Shown here: positions 25,508-33,141 of the stretch, in pieces
Layout of the letters: each line of letters begins with the position of its first letter
How positions within the stretch are numbered: position 1 is the first letter of the stretch
Source of the DNA: CAYUYM01 sp964449305
Lineage (GTDB): Bacteria; Bacteroidota; Ignavibacteria; SZUA-365; CAYQST01
Direction of reading: 5' to 3'
Assembly (NCBI GenBank): GCA_964449305.1
Contig: CAYUYM010000009.1
Coordinates: 1-48,737 of the forward strand
Length of the DNA: 48,737 nucleotides
The notes under the pieces: generated by a model
Databases searched by the model: none
Seen by the model: only the letters and a program-made list of their open reading frames with translations
What the model was told of the DNA's origin: nothing
Position numbers and translations under genes: made by a program

Positions 25508-28090
25508 TCACAGTCTGCGGATCAGTGCGCAGCCCACCTGATCGTTCACCCGGACGATGCAGAGATAGGATCCCGCGGGGAGCGCATGGCCGCCCGACGA
25601 GCGACCGTCCCATGCAACACTGTGGGAACCCGCGGCCATGGGGCCGTCGACCAGCGTACGCACGACGCGGCCCTGCATGTCGTAGATCCGAAGCGCCGCG
25701 TCGGAGTGCTTCGGCAGGTCGAAGGTGATCATCGTTTCGGCCGGGGATGGATTCGGGTGCAGACCCATGTGTATCGCTGCCGGGGCGGCGGGAATGCCGG
25801 CAACAGCGGAGGGACTGTCAAGCGTGTAGTCCCAGATGCCGCGGCCGTAAGTGCCGAAGCGCGCGGTGCGGAGTGAGGGGATGTATTCCACGGTCCAATA
25901 CGTCTGATCCGGAGCGACGCCACCAGAGATGTCGATCCAGCGACGGTCGGCCATGCTGAACATGTAGGGCCCCACCTCGGTCGCGGCAAAGATGAACTGC
26001 TCGTCTGTCGTCATGGCGAGCTGGAAGATGAGCGTCTTCGGCAGGCCGTCGTTCCAGAGGGAATCCTCAAACGTGGCTCCGTTGTCGGTGGAGACGAACA
26101 CCGCAGGATTCGAGTATCCGCTTCCGGCGATCATGATCCATCCCCTCTTCTTCACCGATGGGAGGATGGACGAGCCGTAGAAGTAGTGCCCGCCGGGTCC
26201 CGTGAACCCAGCCGCCTTGTTCCAGGTGGATCCACCGTCGGAAGTGCTGAAGAAGCCGCCGGCATTGGTCGCAACGTACAGCACACTCTCATCGTGCGGT
26301 GAGCATGCGATGGCGGAGACCCTGGTCCCCGTCCCCTCGCTGAAGTCGAAGCCCAACTCCGTGCCCTCGATGGTGTTGGTGCTGCGGATGTAGCTGACAT
26401 GGGTGATCTTCGACTGGCTGGACGTCCCCCCGACGGCGACATAGGCGGAGTTGACATCCTCCGGATCGGCGACGATGGGCGGCAACCAGAGGCTGCCGCG
26501 GTTGTCGAAGGACCAGTGATTGGCGCTCGCGGGCGATGCCTCCTCCGAGTTCGGGTAGTACAGGATGAAGCCCGGATACACGGACCAGAGATTCCGGCCG
26601 CCGTTGGACGAGGACAGGTGGCCGTAGTCGCCGCTGATGAGCTGCGTGAAGATGTACTTCTGGTCGGGACCGGTGATGGCGCGCTGAAAGCCCTGATCCT
26701 GTGAGCCGGCATAGACGATGGACGTGTTCGTGCGATTGGTGAGGACGCTGTAGTACTGCGACACGTTCAGGCCGCGCTGCCCGATGTTCGTGACGGTGCG
26801 GAGGTTGTCGGTGGACCGGTACAGACCGCCGTCGGTGGCGATGAGCGTGAGTTCGCCTCCGCCGGGCTGTCGGAACGGCATGATCCCCGGGATGTCGGCA
26901 TGGAGCTTCCGCACCGGGTCCGCATAGTACTCACCCCACTTGTTGACGAGATGCCACGTGACGCCCGCATCGACGCTGCGGAAGGTCTCCACACCGCCCA
27001 GGTACAGCGTCGAGGGATCGAGCGTCGAGACGGCGAAGCTGTTGATGCTGAAGGGCCGCACGTCCGTCACCCTTCCCTGCAGCGTCCATGAAGCGCCCTC
27101 GTCTGTCGTGCGCCAGCACTGCGACGAGCCGCTCACACCGCACAGGAGGTACAGCGTGGTGGCATCGGGCTGGACCGAGCCCTGGAGCTGCACGTCGCTC
27201 ACGGCGCCGTAGTCCCCGTCGAGCGTGATGATGCCCTGGTGCCGGATCATCCCATCGGGGGTGATCATCGAGAGCGTGTCGCGTATGGCGAGCCACACAT
27301 CCGCCCTGTCATAGCGCGCCGCCCAGATGTCGCAGGTGCCGAACTGCAGCGATGTGAGGCGGCGCTTCAGCATCTGCTGAAAGGTTGTGCCATGATCGGT
27401 GGAGACGTAGAGCGCCATCACCGCGCCCCAGTCCTTGTAGTCCCACTCCTTGGCGAGGACATAGACGCGGTGTTCCGCATCGTTTGCGACCACGGTCCGG
27501 CGGATCTCGCCCCAGTTGGCGATGTTTTCAAGACCGGTGGCACCGGTCCATGTGGCGCCATCGTCGTCGGAGTGGTACACGCCCCGGCCGCCACCGCCTG
27601 CGATGAGGATGCGCTGCGCGCCATTGTGGGGGATGAGGCGGACCAGGGTGATGGTGCGTTTCATGGGATCCGTGAGGGAGGTCCACTCCGAGCCCCCGAG
27701 AGTGCCGCGCCAGAGATTGCCACCCGCGGAGGCGGCGTAGATGCGACCGCGGTCGAAGTCCACATCGGCGGTGTGCATGCGACCGGCGAGGTTGTCGGAT
27801 CCCCGCTCCATCCACGTCCCGGCCTTCACCTTCGGCATTGACGCCCATCCGTGCTCGTGGCGGGCTTCACGAACCTCCCGATCGATGATGCGGTGATCCA
27901 CTCCGGGTTCTGCACGATGCATGGATTCGATCCACTCCTCCCGTGCGCGCTTGAAGGCCTCGTCATCCTCGCGATTGCCCCCCGGAACGCGCGCGTCCGG
28001 GATGACCTGTGCCATGGAGGGCGGCGACGCAAGTGCGAGGAGCAGCATTGTGGTGAGGAGAATGGCCGGGGTGAGGTGGTACAGGTGCAT
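25508..28090 (-). CDS. Sialidase/VPS10-type beta-propeller protein with T9SS tail
   Basis: 860 aa. The start at 28090 gives a signal peptide (LTPAILLTTMLLLALASPPSMA) and lies about 45 bases after a TATCTTTG element; an open frame continues to 28675 but runs opposite to a gene remnant. The chain contains many BNR-type blades (YHSDDDGATWTGA, TTDEGASWTL, SVDAGVTWHLV, TSDGGSTWNKA, STDNGATFED), with GSDNLAGRMHTADVD and YAASAGGNLWRGT at the front, as in exo-sialidase-like WD40/YVTN-type secreted proteins of FCB bacteria. Catalytic sialidase residues cannot be confirmed, so enzymatic activity is not claimed. The final 85 residues (GLHPNPSPAETMITFDL ... GHALPAGSYLCIVRVN) are a FlgD-like T9SS sorting tail. 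The protein is therefore surface-exposed or released. Confidence 0.86.
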   Translation of the reverse strand: MHLYHLTPAILLTTMLLLALASPPSMAQVIPDARVPGGNREDDEAFKRAREEWIESMHRAEPGVDHRIIDREVREARHEHGWASMPKVKAGTWMERGSDNLAGRMHTADVDFDRGRIYAASAGGNLWRGTLGGSEWTSLTDPMKRTITLVRLIPHNGAQRILIAGGGGRGVYHSDDDGATWTGATGLENIANWGEIRRTVVANDAEHRVYVLAKEWDYKDWGAVMALYVSTDHGTTFQQMLKRRLTSLQFGTCDIWAARYDRADVWLAIRDTLSMITPDGMIRHQGIITLDGDYGAVSDVQLQGSVQPDATTLYLLCGVSGSSQCWRTTDEGASWTLQGRVTDVRPFSINSFAVSTLDPSTLYLGGVETFRSVDAGVTWHLVNKWGEYYADPVRKLHADIPGIMPFRQPGGGELTLIATDGGLYRSTDNLRTVTNIGQRGLNVSQYYSVLTNRTNTSIVYAGSQDQGFQRAITGPDQKYIFTQLISGDYGHLSSSNGGRNLWSVYPGFILYYPNSEEASPASANHWSFDNRGSLWLPPIVADPEDVNSAYVAVGGTSSQSKITHVSYIRSTNTIEGTELGFDFSEGTGTRVSAIACSPHDESVLYVATNAGGFFSTSDGGSTWNKAAGFTGPGGHYFYGSSILPSVKKRGWIMIAGSGYSNPAVFVSTDNGATFEDSLWNDGLPKTLIFQLAMTTDEQFIFAATEVGPYMFSMADRRWIDISGGVAPDQTYWTVEYIPSLRTARFGTYGRGIWDYTLDSPSAVAGIPAAPAAIHMGLHPNPSPAETMITFDLPKHSDAALRIYDMQGRVVRTLVDGPMAAGSHSVAWDGRSSGGHALPAGSYLCIVRVNDQVGCALIRRL

Positions 28091-28134
28091 GGGTGGGACT
28101 CGGGTTGGAGGACGGAGGGAATCGTGATCCGATG

Positions 28135-28142
28135 CAAAGATA
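28135..28142 (-). promoter_or_regulatory. FCB-type -7 element for the sialidase-like gene
   Basis: On the minus strand TATCTTTG (28142 down to 28135) matches TAnnTTTG exactly, 45 bases before ATG 28090. The region 19-21 bases upstream reads GC-rich without TTG. The element lies between the gene and the truncated remnant on the opposite strand. Confidence 0.5.
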
Positions 28143-28201
28143 CGCATGCCGCGGATGATCGCGCGGATCATGCGTCGGGGCGCCCACTCTGCCTCCCGAA
28201 G

Positions 28202-28651
28202 CTCACGCCCGTCACCTTCGTCCCCCGTGCGAGCACACCGCTGCTCGACGCCATGGGACGCGGCATCACCGACCTCGGGAGCAGCCTCGCGGCCATGCCG
28301 GCAGACACGCGCCCTGAGCGCATCGTGATGGTGATCATCACGGACGGGGAGGAGAATGCGAGCCGGGAGTTCACCCGCCACCAGATCGCATGCATGATCG
28401 ATGAACGGCAGCGAAATGATCACTGGCAGTTCGTGTTCCTGAGCGCCGACCTGAACGCCATCGCCGACGCCCGGTCCATGGGCTTTCTGCATTGCAGATC
28501 CATGATGTTCGACAGGACCTCCCATGGCACGCGCTCGTCGTGGCAGGGCTTCTCGAAGCACGTGAGGGAATTCCGCAGTGGCGTGTGCCAGGAGATCCGG
28601 TTCGATGACGAGAAGAGAAACGAGCAGGAGTCCGACCGGCGGCCGCAGTGA
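28202..28651 (+). pseudogene. 5'-truncated von Willebrand A (YegL-like) gene remnant
   Basis: The frame from 28202 to the stop at 28651 encodes 149 residues that match the C-terminal half of bacterial vWA proteins: LTPVTFVPRASTPLLDAMGR, PERIVMVIITDGEENASREFTRHQIACMI, NDHWQFVFLSADLNAIADARSMGF, and a final KHVREFRSGVCQEIRF. Missing is the first half of the domain with the metal-binding DxSxS motif. The upstream sequence in all three frames lacks it and is occupied by the promoter region of the opposite gene. The open frame extends upstream to 27851 but that part is antisense to the sialidase-like gene and has no vWA character. A deletion or rearrangement that brought in the neighbouring gene would explain it. 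A strong terminator follows at 28676. Confidence 0.7.
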
Positions 28652-28675
28652 TGCAGTGACGTGGTCACTTCCCAC

Positions 28676-28712
28676 ACAACGAACGCCGACCCCGGGAGTC
28701 GGCGTTTGTTGT
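28676..28712. terminator. 15-bp stem terminator between convergent genes
   Basis: ACAACGAACGCCGAC (28676-28690) pairs with GTCGGCGTTTGTTGT (28698-28712), one pair being G-T, around CCCGGGA. The 3' arm is T-rich on the + strand. It lies between the vWA remnant (+) and the kinase gene ending at 28730 (-), and could serve both. Confidence 0.8.
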
Positions 28713-28729
28713 CAGTCCGGTGTCTGATG

Positions 28730-30409
28730 TCAGGCGAGGGCCCGAACCCCGACCGGCAGGGTGAAGAAGAAGGATGCGCCCTGATCCACCGCCCCCTCCG
28801 CCCACACGCGCCCGCCGTGTCGCCGGATGATGCGGTCCACGATGGCAAGGCCGACGCCGCTGCCCTCGAACTCGCCCGCGCTGTGCAGGCGCTGGAACAC
28901 GTTGAAGAGCTTGTCCCCGTACTCCGGATCGAAGCCCGCACCATTGTCGTGCACTTCGAACACGATCTCCGCCCCCTCGCGCCGATGGGTGATGCTGATC
29001 TCCGGGTGATCCCGTTTCGAGGAGAACTTCACGGCGTTGCCGAGGAGGTTGATCAGCACCTGGTGCAGAAGCGCCTCGTCGCCCGACACCATGGGGAGCT
29101 CATCCACCTGAAACCTGATGTGCTCACGCCGGGCCTCCGAGGTGACCTCGGTGAACACGGACATCGTCAGCGCCTGCATGTCGATCTGCACAGGGTGCAG
29201 CTCCTTCCGCCCCACGCGCGAGAGGGACATGAGGCTCTCAATGAGCTGGTTCATGCTTCTGACGGCATCGCTGATGAGCTCGCACAGATGCGCACCATCC
29301 CCACCGAGCACGTCGGCATGGTCGCTCGCCAGGATCTGGGAGAAGCCGTCGATGGCACGCAGGGGCGCCCGGAGGTCGTGCGACACGGAGTAGGTGAAGG
29401 CCTCAAGCTCCCGGTTCGCGGCCTGGAGCTGGGCGGTGCGTTCGCGGACGCGCTGCTCAAGTTCCTCGTTGAGCTGGTAAATCCGGCGCTCTGCTTCGAT
29501 GCGTTCCGAGATGTCCCGGATTGCAAGGCTGCTGCGTTCCTGGCCGCTGCTGTCCAGGAAGAGCCCCGTGGACACCTCCGCCTCAAAGCGGGTTCCATCC
29601 CGGCGGATCATCGTCATCTCACCCTTGGCGCGTCGATCACGCCTGCGGCGTTCCAACAGCGCCGGCAGGCGCGGATCGTCGTGTGCCACAAGTCCGGCGC
29701 GACCTGCCGCGCAGATCTCCTCCTCGGTCATGCCGAACATCTCACAGGCTGCCCTGTTGGCGGAGAACACCTCGCCCGTGGGCGCGGTCAGAAGTATGCC
29801 GTCGAGGCTGTTCTCCTCCACCAGACGGTAGCGCTCCTGGCTTTCGCGCAGTGCCGCCTCGGCACGCTTCCGCTCCTCGAGGCTCGTCTCCAGCTCGCGC
29901 ACATAGGATGTGAGCTTGCGCTCGTTCTCCTCCGTCTGCTGCATCTTGTTCTCGAGCTTGCGGATCAGCGTCTGATTGTACTCGCGCAGCACCACCTCCT
30001 CCGCAGGAAAGTCGAACTCCGTCTCCCGTTGTCCGATGTCGTCCACATTGGCGAGGAGTTCCTGGATGATGGCGAGAAACACGTCGGGGTCCTCGGGTTT
30101 GAGGATGAAGCGATCGGCTCCAAGGCTCAGGGCGAAGTCCTTGTCGCGGGGGTCGGTGTAGGTGGCCGTGTAGAAGACGAAGGGGATGCGCTTCAGACGT
30201 TCATCCTTCCGGCACTCCACACAGAGGGTGTAGCCATCCTTGACGGGCATGAGGATGTCGGAGATGATGAGATCGGGGTGCTCGATGCTCGCCAGACCAA
30301 GGGCCTCGGCACCATTGTGCGCAGACAACACCTCGAACCCGCTGCCCTGGAGCAGAGCCTCGAGGAAGTAGAGGTTTTCGTGCTTGTCATCGACAATGAG
30401 GATCTTCAT
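28730..30409 (-). CDS. REC-PAS histidine kinase
   Basis: 559 aa from ATG 30409, which overlaps the preceding stop as TGATG. Receiver domain residues 1-120: ILIVDDKHEN and phosphoacceptor Asp51 in IISDILMPVKDGY. A coiled coil (about 135-190) leads to a PAS domain (about 193-310: YRLVEENSLDGILLTAPTGE, MIRRDGTRFEAEVS). HisKA holds His344 in FTYSVSHDLRAPLRAIDG, the H-box form common to phytochrome-type kinases. HATPase_c follows, with N box NLLGNAVKFSS, DNGAGFDPEYG and GSGVGLAIVDRIIRRHGG. No membrane segment: the kinase is cytosolic and takes input through its own receiver. It is the last gene of a four-gene operon, and the receiver could be phosphorylated by the membrane kinase of the same operon, giving a relay (inference). 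Confidence 0.93.
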   Translation of the reverse strand: MKILIVDDKHENLYFLEALLQGSGFEVLSAHNGAEALGLASIEHPDLIISDILMPVKDGYTLCVECRKDERLKRIPFVFYTATYTDPRDKDFALSLGADRFILKPEDPDVFLAIIQELLANVDDIGQRETEFDFPAEEVVLREYNQTLIRKLENKMQQTEENERKLTSYVRELETSLEERKRAEAALRESQERYRLVEENSLDGILLTAPTGEVFSANRAACEMFGMTEEEICAAGRAGLVAHDDPRLPALLERRRRDRRAKGEMTMIRRDGTRFEAEVSTGLFLDSSGQERSSLAIRDISERIEAERRIYQLNEELEQRVRERTAQLQAANRELEAFTYSVSHDLRAPLRAIDGFSQILASDHADVLGGDGAHLCELISDAVRSMNQLIESLMSLSRVGRKELHPVQIDMQALTMSVFTEVTSEARREHIRFQVDELPMVSGDEALLHQVLINLLGNAVKFSSKRDHPEISITHRREGAEIVFEVHDNGAGFDPEYGDKLFNVFQRLHSAGEFEGSGVGLAIVDRIIRRHGGRVWAEGAVDQGASFFFTLPVGVRALA

Positions 30410-30798
30410 CACACACCCTCCGCAGGATGCAGGGTTTCAGGAAGAAACGAGATCATCTGCTCGATGAAGGTGTCGGGATTGATCGGTTTCTCGATGTAGC
30501 CGGTTGCACCGGATGCCAGTGCGCGCTCCCTGTCGCCCGGCATGGCATAGCTGGTGACAACGATGATGGGCATGCCCGCGAGATCGGTATTCCGCCGCAG
30601 GGCCACGGCCACGGCATAGCCGTCCATCATCGGAAGCTGGATGTCCAGCAGCACCACGTCGGGATGGTGCTGCGCGGCCATGGTGATGCCCTCCGGCCCG
30701 CTGTATGCCTGCAACACATGATACCCCTCGCTCTGAAGAAGGTAGGTCAGCATGTACATGTTCTGGTCGTTGTCTTCGATGATCAGGATCGTCGTCAT
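30409..30798 (-). CDS. Single-domain response regulator (DivK/CheY-like)
   Basis: 129 aa from ATG 30798. A stand-alone receiver: acidic pocket ILIIEDNDQN, phosphoacceptor Asp52 in VVLLDIQLPMMDGY, conserved Thr/Ser in IIVVTSYAM, and Lys in GYIEKPINPDTF. No output domain. The DNDQN/LPxMDGY/EKPINP pattern is that of DivK-like receivers, which act by binding other kinases or as phosphotransfer intermediates. It starts 10 bases after the membrane kinase stop and its own stop overlaps the next kinase gene by one base, so it is the middle of the signalling operon. It probably carries phosphate between the two kinases (inference). Confidence 0.95.
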   Translation of the reverse strand: MTTILIIEDNDQNMYMLTYLLQSEGYHVLQAYSGPEGITMAAQHHPDVVLLDIQLPMMDGYAVAVALRRNTDLAGMPIIVVTSYAMPGDRERALASGATGYIEKPINPDTFIEQMISFLPETLHPAEGV

Positions 30799-30808
30799 GG
30801 GAGTCCCT

Positions 30809-33130
30809 TCAAGTGGGTGATTCGTTGATGCTGGTGCCGTCGAGTGGCAGGGTGACGGTGAAGGTGCTTCCCAACCCCGGGGCGCTTTCCACCGAGATTG
30901 ATCCACCAAGCTTCTCCGCCAGCCGCTGGGAGATGGAGAGACCGAGACCGGTGCCCTCATGATTGCGGGAGATGCCCGTGTCGATCTGCGTGAAGGGCCG
31001 GAACAGCCTGTCGAGATCCTCCGGGCGCATTCCAATGCCCGTGTCACGCACGGCGACGTCAATGCCACGCTCATCCGCATCCGCGCTGACGATGACCGAT
31101 CCGCTGTCCGTGAACTTGATGGCATTGTTGATGAGGTTGAGCATGATCTGCCCCACGCGCCGTTCATCGGAGATGATGCTCCCGACACTGTCGCTGAGCT
31201 GCAGGTGCAGATCGAGATTCTTCTTCTCCGCCAGGGGCTTCACCGAGGCGAGCGTGCGCTCCATCAGAGCGCGGAAATCGAACGGGGCGATCGTCACCAC
31301 AAGCTGCCCCGCCTCGATCTTCGAGATGTCGAGCACGTCGTTGATCAGGGCCAGCAGATGGTGGGCGCTTCCCTTCGCCATGCCGAGCTGCTTGCTCTGC
31401 TCCGCGTTGAGCGGCCCGGCGATGCCCTTCAACAGGATGCCGGTGAAGCCGATGATGGAGTTCAACGGCGTCCGCAGTTCGTGGGACATGGTGGCCAGGA
31501 ATGCCGACTTCAACTGGTCCGCCGCCTTCGCCGCCTCAAGCGCCTCGCGCAGCGAGTCCTCGTACGCCCGCTCCTGTGTCACATCCTCGATCACCCCCAC
31601 CGTGCCCTTCGACAGGTCGTTCGCGTCGAGCGCCGTCCCCGAGAGCCGTGCCCAGAACCTGCCTCCATCCCGCCGGACCAGCTGCTGCTCACGCTGATGA
31701 ACCTCCCGCCGCCGCATCTGCTCGAACGCCGGTTCACCACCGACGGCAAAGGCCGCATCATCCTCATACCAGATGCGCGTCGAACAACCGATCATCTCAT
31801 CAGGTCCGTACCCGAAGATCTCCTCCAGCCTGGTGTTGCATTGCTCGATGATCCTGTCACGGAGGAACACGATCCCGACATTCGCGGCGTCGAAAATGGC
31901 CCCGAGGCGCTCGTTGGCGTCGCGCAGCTCCATGGTCCGTTCCTGCACCATCTCCTCCAGCCGCTTCTGATAGCGCTCAAGCTCCTGTTCGGCCCGACGA
32001 CGCTCCGCGAGCTCCACGGTCAGCCTGCTGTTGGCGACCTGCAGCTCGTTCGTCCGCTCGTCCACCAGACGGGCAAGATCGCGTGTGGCACGGCGCTTCT
32101 GGCGGTAGGCATAGAACACCGCGGCCGACAGCAGCCCCGCAAGTGCCATGATGATGAGCAGCAGCGTCACCTGTCCCTTCTGCCGGTCGATGACCACCCC
32201 CTGCTGCTCGAGCGCGGTGGCAAGCGTGTCAAGCGCCTCACGTTGATGCAGTGCGCGCTCCTCGAGGTCACGCAGCGTGTCCCGCCCGAGAGCCAGCTCC
32301 CGCGAGAGCAGCTCGAACTCCCGCAACCGATCGCTGAAATGCACCTCCTGCTCGCGGATCTGGCGGCGGACACCCTGCAGCGCCGCGTCGCGCCGTTGCA
32401 GCTCCTCCGTCTGCATGTCGAGCACCTCCTGCTGATCGCGGATGCGCCCGGTCATGCCAGCGAGGCTGTCACTCTGCACCTGCATCACACGGGTGTTGTC
32501 GGCGATCGCCGCCTCCAGGCCATGCACGTTCCCCTCCATGGTCTCGAGCTGTTGCTGCAGGCTCCGCAGGCTCTGCTGTCCCTCGCGATACAATTCGGCG
32601 ACATCGATCTCCGTGCCTCCCAGGAGGATCACATCCTGCATCACGCGCAGATGCTGGTTCAGGATGTTCGCCTTGTTCATCTCGAAGCGCATGCGTCCGC
32701 CGGCCGCATCCAGCAGATTGATCATGGTGAGGCGCCGGTCGGTGCCGTTGTCCGTGATCAGCAGGACAGGGCGGCCCTCGATGCCATCATACACCGCGGG
32801 CAGCAGTGCGTCACGATCCCGTCCAAGGTACACGATGTGGGTGCCTTCCGGGACATCGGCTGCCGCGCCATGCGTCACGCGCACCGGCCTGCCGTTGAGC
32901 TTGTGGGAGGTCATCGCCCCGCGCATCTCCCGGATCGCCGTGTTGTCGGCGCTGATGATGTGGATGCCATACTCCGCAATGCCTGCATCCTCGGGCCACT
33001 CCACGTTGCGCGCCAGCGAATAGATGTACGCGCTCACAGCCTCCGGCCTCGACAACTGCTGCGCCATGCCGCACGATGCCGTGAGGGACAGCGCCACCAG
33101 GGCGGTGATGAAGGGCCTGGAAAGCTGCAT
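30809..33130 (-). CDS. YfiR-domain (DUF4154) membrane histidine kinase with PAS
   Basis: 773 aa from ATG 33130. Signal sequence residues 1-23; residues about 28-175 match the periplasmic YfiR/HmsC domain (YIYSLARNVEWP, GRPVRVTHG, THIVYLGRD, RPVLLITDNG, and RMRFEMNKANILNQHLRVMQDVILL at its end). A long coiled coil (about 180-315) reaches a membrane helix at about 321-343. Cytoplasmic parts are a second coiled coil, a PAS domain (about 405-525), HisKA with His550 in FLATMSHELRTPLNSIIGF, and HATPase_c (NLINNAIKFTD, DTGIGM, GTGLGLSIS). In YfiBNR systems YfiR is a separate periplasmic repressor of a diguanylate cyclase; here it is fused directly to a kinase. The gene starts 11 bases after a TonB-receptor stop, so the receptor and the sensor are cotranscribed. 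Confidence 0.9.
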   Translation of the reverse strand: MQLSRPFITALVALSLTASCGMAQQLSRPEAVSAYIYSLARNVEWPEDAGIAEYGIHIISADNTAIREMRGAMTSHKLNGRPVRVTHGAAADVPEGTHIVYLGRDRDALLPAVYDGIEGRPVLLITDNGTDRRLTMINLLDAAGGRMRFEMNKANILNQHLRVMQDVILLGGTEIDVAELYREGQQSLRSLQQQLETMEGNVHGLEAAIADNTRVMQVQSDSLAGMTGRIRDQQEVLDMQTEELQRRDAALQGVRRQIREQEVHFSDRLREFELLSRELALGRDTLRDLEERALHQREALDTLATALEQQGVVIDRQKGQVTLLLIIMALAGLLSAAVFYAYRQKRRATRDLARLVDERTNELQVANSRLTVELAERRRAEQELERYQKRLEEMVQERTMELRDANERLGAIFDAANVGIVFLRDRIIEQCNTRLEEIFGYGPDEMIGCSTRIWYEDDAAFAVGGEPAFEQMRRREVHQREQQLVRRDGGRFWARLSGTALDANDLSKGTVGVIEDVTQERAYEDSLREALEAAKAADQLKSAFLATMSHELRTPLNSIIGFTGILLKGIAGPLNAEQSKQLGMAKGSAHHLLALINDVLDISKIEAGQLVVTIAPFDFRALMERTLASVKPLAEKKNLDLHLQLSDSVGSIISDERRVGQIMLNLINNAIKFTDSGSVIVSADADERGIDVAVRDTGIGMRPEDLDRLFRPFTQIDTGISRNHEGTGLGLSISQRLAEKLGGSISVESAPGLGSTFTVTLPLDGTSINESPT

Positions 33131-33141
33131 GAAGCGGGGGG

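Noticed and set aside
27851..28201. N-terminal half of the vWA protein in the upstream open frame
   Set aside because: The frame is open but encodes no vWA strand or DxSxS motif and lies antisense to the start of the sialidase-like gene.
28091..28675. Upstream extension of the sialidase-like gene to a 1055-residue product
   Set aside because: The extension passes through the TATCTTTG promoter element and lies opposite the vWA remnant; the signal peptide starts at 28090.
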